From: Candidatus Hebobacterum abditum
GTDB taxonomy: Bacteria; Armatimonadota; Hebobacteria; Hebobacterales; Hebobacteraceae
Assembly: GCA_029821875.1 (NCBI GenBank)
Contig: JALGXW010000005.1
Span: forward strand, 62,001-126,000
Direction: 5' to 3'
Length of the DNA: 64,000 nt
Part shown: one piece after another, positions 57,598 to 64,000 of the stretch
Numbering within the stretch: the first letter of the stretch is position 1
How the letters are laid out: each line of letters opens with the position of its first letter
Made by a program: the position numbers and the translations under genes
Notes under the pieces: model-generated
Told to the model about the DNA's origin: nothing
Seen by the model: only the letters and a program-made list of their open reading frames with translations
The model's database searches: none

Positions 57598-57753
57598 AGC
57601 AGAAAGGAGGTGGTGTCCTATGTTACATAGACCCGGAGGTGGCGTCTCCTAGCGGAGCCCACCTAATCCTACCGGAGTAGGTGACACCTCCTGTTAGGAT
57701 CGTCACCTCAGGAAGAATTCGGGGCCCGCTTCGGCGGGCCCCGATTCGTTTTT
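57598..57753 (+). ncRNA. Candidate structured RNA gene (possible raiA-class RNA)
   Basis: The transcript has its own promoter and terminator and no good ORF. Visible pairings: hairpin CTATG-TTA-CATAG (57618-57630); long-range AGGAGGTG (57605-57612) with CACCTCCT (57685-57692); ATCCTA (57666-57671) with TAGGAT (57695-57700); CACCTA (57660-57665) with TAGGTG (57678-57683), mutually exclusive with GGTGAC (57680-57685) and GTCACC (57702-57707). It contains two GGAGGTGG segments and a strong anti-SD complement (AAAGGAGGTG). The pattern reminds me of the raiA RNA class from metagenomic surveys, but I cannot verify that. A 10-codon ATG frame at 57620 sits inside the first hairpin and is not a convincing gene. 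Confidence 0.6.
57719..57753 (+). terminator. Intrinsic terminator of the structured RNA
   Basis: An 11-bp GC-rich stem (57719-57729 with 57734-57744) is closed by a TTCG tetraloop (57730-57733) and followed by TTCGTTTTT (57745-57753). This is the strongest intrinsic terminator in the window. It also ends read-through from gyrA-archease. Confidence 0.88.
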
Positions 57754-57791
57754 GGGCGGAGGACGGGAGGGCGCGCGGCGAGGGCGGGCCT

Positions 57792-60700
57792 TCAGTCCTC
57801 CCCGTCTGTCTCACTGACAATGCGGGGCTTCACGATCAGTGTGTGCCAGGAGCCCTCGCAGTGGGAGACGAAGCCGACGACCTCTCCATCCTTGACGTTG
57901 ACAACGGCAGACGCCAAGCTCCTCGCGGCCGCCGCCCCTGCTTTGAAGTCGTTCTCCGTCATCATCTCCCGGTCTGCTTGCCTCACCTCGGCGCGGAGCG
58001 TGATGGTCCCGTCGCCGTTGATCCTGGGCGTGATCGCGAGGAGGAGCGTGTTGGCGCCCGCGGTGGTGACAGCGGGCATGAGATTCATCGAAGCCACTCT
58101 TTCAGCGCGACACGGAGCCTCCGCGGACGGTGTCGCATCGGGAACGAATCCCAAGAAGGGTCCTCGCACAGCGCCTCCGTGTTCAGACTCTCCTTGGAAG
58201 AAGTCCGACTCGTGCGTGCCGACGGGCAGGCCCCGAAAGCCGAAGATGTCCAGGATCACCTGCTGCGGCTTCCGGTCCACGAGCTTGATCAACTCGATGA
58301 GTTCGTTGATGCTCTCCTCCGTGCCCCGGATCAGGAGCGCATTCAGAGGGGAGAAGGCGACCACTGCGTCGATACCTTCGGGCACGAACATTGCGAGCGC
58401 GCCCTTGCCCTGGAGGTCGCCGCCGTCGCCGCTACCAGCGCCTGGGCCGCCTGGCATCGTCGCCGAACCTACGTCATCCAGATCGGACCGGAACCACATG
58501 GGGCCGGGATCATCCGAATACCCGAGCACATAGGCGATGTAGATGGGCGGCATATACTGTAGTTGGTACATCCGGGAGACTCTGTCGCCAGCCGTCTCTG
58601 ACGTCGCGTCTGTTTCGGCCCCCCCCGCCTTCGGCTTGGTGGAGACGATGTAGGCCCCGGTCTCGTGCCGCGACCAGTGCCAGCCCTTTGCCTCGCAGAT
58701 CGTGTCGAGGAGCACCTCCGCATTCGCCGGGAGGTTTGCCTTGAGTGTGATCGGGCCCTCGACCCCTCTCCGCAGCACGATGATGGCCCCCGTGCTGCGG
58801 GAAACGGCCTGCATGACGTGCTCGACGTCCAGGCCCTGCGCCTCGATCTCCATGGTGTCCGCTCGGGAGTCACCGGCGACCGCGTTTTCCTTCAGCCACT
58901 CCAGCAGTACCTGGAGGTCCTCGCCGCTGACGCGGTATCTCTCGTCGGGCGCGATCACCCGCAGGCCATGCTCCCGGACCTCGCTCAATTCGGGTGACAA
59001 TGGCCGACCATCTGGGGTGGCGCTGATGAAGATGAGGAAAGCTTCCTCAGTTCGCTCCGCCTCGCCCTCGGACGCGCCGCCTCTCCAGGTGTATAGATGG
59101 GGGGCAGTGAAGAGGACATACTCCCCGGCTCGCTTCGCCTCGGCCGCGGGCGCTTCGTCATCGGTCGGGGCGGCAGCCTCTTCCTCGGGCTTCCCCTTCC
59201 GTTGGATGCGGGCCAGGATCTCACTGGCAAACGCATCAATTCTCGATCTCGATCCCGCACCCCCCACCCAGGCCCACCACTGCCACTTCTCGTCAGCCAG
59301 CACGTCCGTGCCACCGTGTGGTGGTGGCAGAAGCTCCTCTTCCGGAACGGATTCGTTGACCTCGAGCAGCACCACCTCCAGCTCGGTCGACCCGGTCAGG
59401 ACCCAGTTGCCATTCGCGTCCTGCCGCTCGCCCTTCCGGGCCACGACAGTGGGCGTCCACAGGCCCTCCAACACCTCGCGGAAGCCGGAGTAGTCCCAAC
59501 TATGGCGGAGATAGACACTCGCCGGGAAGTTCTTGTATCCGGTCGCCTCTCCCTCGGCCCGCACAACCGCGTGCCCGAGCGCGGGACAGACCCACAGCCG
59601 CTCGAACCCCTTGACGTCCAGTTCGTCGTACTCAATCACCTGGCAGGTCAGGCCGTTGACCGTGTCTTCCCCGATGAGCCGCGGATTGCCCGATCTGATC
59701 ACCCATAGGTGCCGAGGAACGCCGAGGTCAGAATCAACATCGACCCAGCGGGACAGGCCTAGCTCCCTGGCCAGCGACGAGCCCGCCCCGCCCACGAGCC
59801 TCCCTTCACATTCCTCCCTGAGAACGAACTCTCGGCTGGAGCTTCCTGACTTTGGGCTGTACGACCAGTAGTTCTTCCCGTCACAGCCGTACATCGTGCC
59901 ACTCGCCTTGTCTTCCGGAGAGGCGGTCCGCCGGGAGTTACGGTATCTGCCCTCCACCCAGGCTGAATGCTCGTGGATCACGCTCTCGATCAGCACCGTC
60001 CCGGTGAAGTCGTTCTCCGCCTCCCACCGCGGGACGACGATCCCAACACGAGGCCTGGGCGATTCCTCCTTCTGCTCGGCCTGATCGTCGACGCGAACCG
60101 GAGCCGTCTCGCCGTCACCCTCGCGCGCTGTCTTACGGATGACGTAGAAGCCTCGGATGCTGCGCAGCTCTCGCCGTACCAGTTCCCCTCTTGCCTCCAT
60201 CCCCTGGATCAGCCGTTCCAGTGATGGGTCGGTCACCTTCCCGTCTCCTTCGCTGGAGCCATGCGCCGAGAGGCCCAATGCGGTGGCGGCGAGCACGAGC
60301 CCTCCGAGTGCGAAGACAGCTGCGAAACCTGACGGGACGCGATGTCTGCGGGGCTCTGAGACTCCGAGGATTCGCTGTACGCGGGTCAGCAGCGAGCCGT
60401 TGACAGAAGCGACGGCTGGCCTCGGTCCCCGGAGCCCCTCCAACTCGGTCAATGCCCTCGCATAGCCGGCCGCATCCCCACACACTGCGACCGCCGCGTC
60501 ATCGCAGCAGTGCTCCCGCTCCAGTCGGATTCGGTTCGACAGCCACCAGACCGCGGGGTGATAGAAGAGGAGGGTCTCGACGATGGTCTGCGCGAGGTTG
60601 ATAACGTAGTCGTGTCGGCGGATGTGTGCCAGCTCATGGGCGATGATCGCCTCAAGCTGCGCCGAACTCAGGCCCGTCACTGCGCCGGCGGGGAGCAGGA

Positions 60701-61343
60701 TGGCCGGCCGGAGCCAGCCCATGACCATCGGCGCTTGGTGGGCCGCTGACTGAAGCAAGCGCACCGGCCGGCTGATCCGGAGCCGCGCGCACAGCGCGCT
60801 TAATGTCTGCCGCCACGGCCCCTCCGTCACCTCCTCCGCCGTCCGTCGTGTGTGGCGCAACCTGATACATCCGATTCCCAGCCGTAGAGAGAGCACGAGC
60901 ACACCAAGTGCCCAGGCTGCCGCGAGCCAGCCGAGCTGTCGCTCAATCCACTCCGAGACCAGTCGTACGCGACTACTCAAGGCAGCTCGTCCGGCCGATG
61001 TCGGCGTCGCCGCTGCAGATCTGTCGGCGCCTGTGGGCCGCAGAGCTGTCGCTGGGGTCCTGTGCAACTCCTCTGGCCGAATCTGTGCATACATAGCAGA
61101 TGGACCGACGTCGCTGGGCGCACTGTCTGGCAGCGCAAGGAAGGTGACGACCGGGCAGACGGCCATCGCCGCGAACACCGCCAGCAGAGCCAGGTAGCGC
61201 GCGGCGGCCGACGCCCGGTGCAGCGCGAGCAGCAGCGCACCGGCCACCAGCGCGGCCGCCGCTCCCTGCCAGGTGAAGTGCAGCAGCGTGCGGCCGATCC
61301 TGAGCACACTCTCGTCTTGAAGCAGCGTCGCGAAAGCGTTCAT
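57792..61343 (-). CDS. M56 (BlaR1/MecR1-type) protease fused to secretin-like sensor domain
   Basis: The 1183-aa membrane protein has three parts. (1) An M56 antirepressor core: helices at about 20-45, 48-72 and 138-158, the zinc motif HELAH (236-240) in an HELAHIRRHD context, REHCCDD (276-282) and a fourth helix near 337-360. (2) A middle region (about 385-680) with a LolA-like beta style (GKNYWSYSPKSG, CQVIEYDELDVKGFERLWVCPALGHAV). (3) A secretin-like C-terminus: STN/N0 (829-905), RMYQLQYMPPIYIAYVLG (924-941), N1-type KH (986-1033, NALLIRGTEESINELIELIKLVD), then NLMPAV and ITPRINGDGTITL, ending in a short core. BlaR1 proteins normally end in a penicillin-binding domain, absent here. The ATG overlaps the blaI stop as ATGA. 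Confidence 0.88.
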   Translation of the reverse strand: MNAFATLLQDESVLRIGRTLLHFTWQGAAAALVAGALLLALHRASAAARYLALLAVFAAMAVCPVVTFLALPDSAPSDVGPSAMYAQIRPEELHRTPATALRPTGADRSAAATPTSAGRAALSSRVRLVSEWIERQLGWLAAAWALGVLVLSLRLGIGCIRLRHTRRTAEEVTEGPWRQTLSALCARLRISRPVRLLQSAAHQAPMVMGWLRPAILLPAGAVTGLSSAQLEAIIAHELAHIRRHDYVINLAQTIVETLLFYHPAVWWLSNRIRLEREHCCDDAAVAVCGDAAGYARALTELEGLRGPRPAVASVNGSLLTRVQRILGVSEPRRHRVPSGFAAVFALGGLVLAATALGLSAHGSSEGDGKVTDPSLERLIQGMEARGELVRRELRSIRGFYVIRKTAREGDGETAPVRVDDQAEQKEESPRPRVGIVVPRWEAENDFTGTVLIESVIHEHSAWVEGRYRNSRRTASPEDKASGTMYGCDGKNYWSYSPKSGSSSREFVLREECEGRLVGGAGSSLARELGLSRWVDVDSDLGVPRHLWVIRSGNPRLIGEDTVNGLTCQVIEYDELDVKGFERLWVCPALGHAVVRAEGEATGYKNFPASVYLRHSWDYSGFREVLEGLWTPTVVARKGERQDANGNWVLTGSTELEVVLLEVNESVPEEELLPPPHGGTDVLADEKWQWWAWVGGAGSRSRIDAFASEILARIQRKGKPEEEAAAPTDDEAPAAEAKRAGEYVLFTAPHLYTWRGGASEGEAERTEEAFLIFISATPDGRPLSPELSEVREHGLRVIAPDERYRVSGEDLQVLLEWLKENAVAGDSRADTMEIEAQGLDVEHVMQAVSRSTGAIIVLRRGVEGPITLKANLPANAEVLLDTICEAKGWHWSRHETGAYIVSTKPKAGGAETDATSETAGDRVSRMYQLQYMPPIYIAYVLGYSDDPGPMWFRSDLDDVGSATMPGGPGAGSGDGGDLQGKGALAMFVPEGIDAVVAFSPLNALLIRGTEESINELIELIKLVDRKPQQVILDIFGFRGLPVGTHESDFFQGESEHGGAVRGPFLGFVPDATPSAEAPCRAERVASMNLMPAVTTAGANTLLLAITPRINGDGTITLRAEVRQADREMMTENDFKAGAAAARSLASAVVNVKDGEVVGFVSHCEGSWHTLIVKPRIVSETDGED

Positions 61344-61729
61344 CGCTTCCCCCCTTCGATCTCGTCCAGGAGTCGCCGGATCTCGGCGAGCTCCTCCGGC
61401 TTCGCCTTCTTCTGGGAGAGCGCGTGGAGCACGAGTTGGGTCGCCGACCCGTCGAACACCCGGTCCAGCAGGTCGTTGGCGAGTCGCCCGGCGACGGTTC
61501 GGCGGCTGTGCCGCGCGCGGTAGATGTGGGCACGTTGACGGTCATCACGCAGCACGAGCCCCTTGTCGGCCATGATCTGGAGCATCTTGAGCACGGTCGT
61601 GTAGCCGACGCGGCGGCGCTTCGACAAAGCCTTCATCACGGCGCGAACCGTGCTGGGCCCCTCCCCCCACAGCACCTTCAGGATCTCCAGCTCCAGATCG
61701 GTCGGTCGCCCGGTTCCTCGACGCGCCAT
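61340..61729 (-). CDS. blaI: BlaI/MecI/CopY-family transcriptional repressor
   Basis: The repressor is a winged-helix dimer that the partner M56 protease cleaves. I place the start at ATG 61729, 8 nt after GGAGG, giving 129 aa. The DNA-binding part is GRPTDLELEILKVLWGEGPSTVRAVMKALSKRRRVGYTTVLKMLQIMADKGLVLRDDRQRAHIYRA. YTTVLKMLQIM is the recognition helix typical of the family, and the C-terminal dimer helices follow. The promoter region holds two palindromes that look like its operators, consistent with autoregulation. It is co-transcribed with the M56 protein (ATGA overlap). Confidence 0.93.
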   Translation of the reverse strand: MARRGTGRPTDLELEILKVLWGEGPSTVRAVMKALSKRRRVGYTTVLKMLQIMADKGLVLRDDRQRAHIYRARHSRRTVAGRLANDLLDRVFDGSATQLVLHALSQKKAKPEELAEIRRLLDEIEGGKR

Positions 61730-61750
61730 GTTGCCTGCCTCCGGACTGTC

Positions 61751-61813
61751 TACGAATGATTTCGTACGATAGTGTACCACATGATGTTCGAGCTGTCAAC
61801 GAAGGATTTCGTA
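61751..61813 (-). promoter_or_regulatory. blaI promoter with two operator palindromes
   Basis: On the minus strand TTGACA (61799-61794) and TACACT (61776-61771) are 17 bp apart. Palindrome 1, TACGAATGATTTCGTA (61751-61766), covers the start region. Palindrome 2, AACGAAGGATTTCGTA (61798-61813), covers the upstream edge of the -35. They share the core ACGAA-N4-TTCGT and lie 47 bp apart centre to centre. The pair flanking a promoter is what a BlaI-type autorepressor needs. The remaining 61814-61986 gap holds a hairpin at 61878-61905 and a lone TATAAT (minus) at 61965-61960. Confidence 0.78.
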
Positions 61814-61986
61814 CATTCTCCGAGGCCAACGGCGGACGAGGACCCCGACCGGCACTACCTGGACCTTCGAACGGCGCGACCCGCTGGCTGGGAAGCCACC
61901 GGGTCGTGTGCGTCGGGGCGTGGGCCAAAGCCGCACGTCCCTGGTATGGAAGCGCGGGTATTATACCACCTGATGCGGCTCGCCGC

Positions 61987-62523
61987 CTACGCCGTTTCTG
62001 TTCCGCTCGCCTCCTCCATCGCCAGGGCTGTGATCTCCCGCACGAGGGCGTCCTTGCCGGCCATGTAGGCTTCCCGGTCGTCCCCGTGCCGGTCGGACAG
62101 GGATCGCTTCAGCTCGCTCAGCCTTGACGCCCATTCGGGGTGGGTGCGCAGGAAGTCGCGGAAGGCGAGGTGTCGCTTCAGCTCCGCGGACTCGCGCGGG
62201 CAGAGGTAGAGGTGACGGGGCGGCAGGCCCGCGGCCGACCCGGCCCCATCGAGCTTGAAGGCCTCTCGTTCCGGGATGCCGAGATTGCCCTCGTGGCGAT
62301 AGCCAAGCTCGCCAAGCACTCCCCTCACGTCCTCGAACCGGTAGGGCTCGATCACCACATCGAGGTCGATGATCGGCTTCGCGACCATCGCTGGCACCGC
62401 TGTGCTGCCGACGTGCTCGATGGCCAGGCAGGCCGCCCCAAGCTTCTCCGCGATTACGTCGCGAATCCGCTCGAACCAGACCGGCCACTCCGCGTTATAC
62501 TCGCTCACCAGACTCATGGTCAC
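61987..62523 (-). CDS. GrpB-family (UPF0157) nucleotidyltransferase-like protein
   Basis: The 178-aa protein has the GrpB hallmarks: VSEYNAEWPVWFERIRDVIAEKLG, IEHVGSTAVPAMVAKPIIDLDVVI (metal-ligand DLD of the nucleotidyltransferase fold), GYRHEGNLGIPEREAF and ESAELKRHLAFRDFLRTHPEWASRLSELKRSL. GrpB proteins are related to CoaE-associated and minimal nucleotidyltransferases; activity is unknown. The ATG at 62523 (or M3 at 62517) starts a single gene with no obvious promoter. Confidence 0.92.
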   Translation of the reverse strand: MTMSLVSEYNAEWPVWFERIRDVIAEKLGAACLAIEHVGSTAVPAMVAKPIIDLDVVIEPYRFEDVRGVLGELGYRHEGNLGIPEREAFKLDGAGSAAGLPPRHLYLCPRESAELKRHLAFRDFLRTHPEWASRLSELKRSLSDRHGDDREAYMAGKDALVREITALAMEEASGTETA

Positions 62524-62673
62524 GACTCGTCGAGGGGATTCCCTCAGGCGCCCGCTACTCAGTGTGTGCCCCCTGCGGCAGAGGGGCGGCGAGATGGAGT
62601 GCCGCGGGCTCCGCGAACACGATGGCCTCCGGTGGCGGTGGCGGGAGGGAGTCCACGCGCGCGCTGGCGGCCG

Positions 62674-63372
62674 TCATTCGTGGACATAAGCCCAGCCATC
62701 GATCTCCTCGATCACTCCGCCCCAGGCCTGGTCGGGGTATTCTCCGGTCGGCCAGTAATGCATGGAGTCCCAGCCAAGGACGGCCGTACTGCAGGAGACG
62801 GAGAGGTCGTAGCCTACTCCGTAGCTGGCGAGCCATTCGCCTTGAACGGCACGCTCGTAGTAGAAGTCCGGGTCCGCCATCAGGCCAGTGTCAGGGATGC
62901 GCGGGAGGTAGTCTGGGACTAACGCTCCCAGCGAGCTCGGGTACTGGCCATGGTCCTGCCTGTAATCGTCGAGCGCAGCGGTCAGCGCCTGCGCTCGAGC
63001 TGGCAGTTTCCACAAGAACCACATGCGGAGGTCCCAGGTGGGCCTGAACAGCAGAATGACGGCGGCCAAGCCGCAGAATAAAGCCAGCGCGAACCAATGG
63101 TGTGTCCGCCGCGCCTCCTTCGGCGCCTTGCGCGACACGATGATAAGCACGGGGATAGCGACCAGATAGCCAGCCACAGCATAGAACAGCGCCAACGACA
63201 TCCCGGAGCTGAGATATGCAACGGTAGTCGACGCGATACGCGGCCCTGGCATCACAGGAAGGACGATCTGGCAGAAGTGCATCGTCGCGGGCAGCACGGC
63301 CAGCGCGCACAACACCATGGGAACGCCCGCGCGCTGTCTCAAGGGAATCGCCTCTTGGCCATCTGCGCACAT
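62674..63372 (-). CDS. Multi-spanning membrane protein with GspG-like C-terminus
   Basis: ATG 63372 gives 232 aa; a longer frame from 63453 starts with unlikely residues. There are four hydrophobic helices in the first 125 residues (VLCALAVLPATMHFCQIVLPV, MSLALFYAVAGYLVAIPVLIIV, WFALALFCGLAAVILLF). A soluble region follows, with ALTAALDDYRQDHGQYPSSLGALVPDYLPRIPDTG. That block is the alphaC/loop signature of GspG-type pseudopilins, where calcium-binding loops follow. The FTLxE leader helix is absent. The function is unknown. Confidence 0.6.
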   Translation of the reverse strand: MCADGQEAIPLRQRAGVPMVLCALAVLPATMHFCQIVLPVMPGPRIASTTVAYLSSGMSLALFYAVAGYLVAIPVLIIVSRKAPKEARRTHHWFALALFCGLAAVILLFRPTWDLRMWFLWKLPARAQALTAALDDYRQDHGQYPSSLGALVPDYLPRIPDTGLMADPDFYYERAVQGEWLASYGVGYDLSVSCSTAVLGWDSMHYWPTGEYPDQAWGGVIEEIDGWAYVHE

Positions 63373-63624
63373 CTTCCCGCCATCTTCGCCGCGTCGTGGT
63401 TCGCTGTGAACGCGGTGCCGCTCACTCTCCCACACCAAGCAGCCCCCCGTCAAGCGTGGGGCTTAGCAGGGCGAGGGAAGGGGAGGACGCCGGGCATGAG
63501 GCAAGCTACTGCCCAAACCACACAGACGTCCAATGGCCGGGAGCGCGGCCTTTCTTGTCGCTTCGGCGGCCTCTGCCCGAGCCTCATGGATGAAGCGAAA
63601 GCAGGCAAGCTCGCGGCCTACGAG

Positions 63625-63999
63625 CTATATTCTCGACATGAGGGGCCGGGCGATCGTCGCCACCACTACTGCCGCGAGCAGCATGGGAGTGCCGAGTATC
63701 ACCGCGCCTCCATACGCTTCCACGTCCCCTATTGCCGAGACAGCCCGCCACGTGATTCCCACATGCCCGGCGGCCGCGAATGCCGCGCCCACTGCGAGAC
63801 GCCATTCCAATCGTTTGAGCCCCCGTATGAAGGGCACGGACTGCACCACCCCAATACCCGCCGCCACCCACGCGATGATGTCCCAGGCGATGAAGGCCGG
63901 ACCTCCCAGCACGAGGAACGCGGCGTCTGCAGTGACCTCTCCGGTGAAGAGCAGCGCGGGCACGCAAAGAATGGCGGTGGCGATACCTAGGCCGGCCCC
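63625..63999 (-). CDS. Membrane protein, N-terminus beyond window
   Basis: The frame runs from the right edge (open at 63999) to the stop at 63625. About 124 residues are visible: four hydrophobic helices (TAILCVPALLFTG, FLVLGGPAFIAWDIIAWVAAGIGVV, RLAVGAAFAAAGHVGI, AVILGTPMLLAAVVVATI). I do not recognise the family. A GTG at 63963 gives a shorter 112-aa product, but the frame stays open upstream. Confidence 0.5.
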   Translation of the reverse strand, partial: GAGLGIATAILCVPALLFTGEVTADAAFLVLGGPAFIAWDIIAWVAAGIGVVQSVPFIRGLKRLEWRLAVGAAFAAAGHVGITWRAVSAIGDVEAYGGAVILGTPMLLAAVVVATIARPLMSRI

Positions 64000-64000
64000 G

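Noticed and set aside
57620-57652. 10-codon ORF with a strong ribosome-binding-like sequence
   Set aside because: The start codon lies within a stable hairpin and the whole unit looks like a structured RNA; treated as part of the RNA.
61772-62068. 98-codon plus-strand ORF in the blaI-GrpB gap
   Set aside because: No ribosome site or recognisable domain; it crosses the blaI promoter and GrpB end.

Overview
The window is a GC-rich bacterial chromosome segment with densely packed genes, short intergenic gaps and overlapping start/stop codons. A PilQ-type secretin with its PilM/N/O/P partners indicates a cell with an outer membrane. YqeG, a DUF2905 protein, archease and many long prepilin-type proteins would fit an uncultured lineage such as Armatimonadota. 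That placement is a guess: there is no rRNA here, and a phylogeny of GyrA, GyrB or SMC would be needed.

Layout. 1-10.8 kb: the C-terminal end of SMC, a translationally coupled radical-SAM/M3-peptidase pair, hisG, two TPR proteins, queH, a DUF2905 protein, glycerate kinase and a YqeG phosphatase. 11.2-32.6 kb: a complete type IV pilus (or pseudopilus) locus with pilB, pilT, pilC, pilD, four prepilin-type proteins of 330-707 aa, a 1048-aa PilX-like protein, pilM, pilN, pilO, pilP, a short STN-domain secretin relative and pilQ. 32.7-40.3 kb: aroB, a PHP hydrolase, purH, glyA, folC and a GlcF-like Fe-S protein. 40.3-49.0 kb, minus strand: a MEDS-domain sensor, a cytidylate kinase-like protein, two paralogous TPR proteins (one with a thioredoxin domain), a cation efflux protein, a beta-propeller protein, a DJ-1/PfpI lipoprotein, a CAU tRNA and a metallo-hydrolase/TPR/NTF2-like operon. 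49.2-57.8 kb: a Clp1/Grc3-like kinase, a histidine phosphatase, cobO, pyrE, gyrB, gyrA, archease and a stand-alone structured RNA gene with its own promoter and terminator. 57.8-61.8 kb, minus strand: a BlaI-type repressor and a giant M56 (BlaR1-type) antirepressor. 62-64 kb: a GrpB-family protein and two membrane proteins, the last cut by the window edge.

The most unusual system is the BlaI/BlaR1-like pair. The 1183-aa M56 protein carries a C-terminal module that is a visible paralogue of the PilQ secretin encoded 26 kb away, with the same motif order but a shortened core. The blaI promoter is flanked by two near-identical TACGAA-N4-TTCGTA palindromes that look like its operators. I infer a protease-repressor switch whose periplasmic sensor derives from a secretin. 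Other notable observations are Gly/Arg-rich low-complexity tails on several consecutive pilus assembly proteins, a set of giant minor pilins, GyrA with both main quinolone-contact positions changed, and the candidate structured RNA after gyrA-archease.
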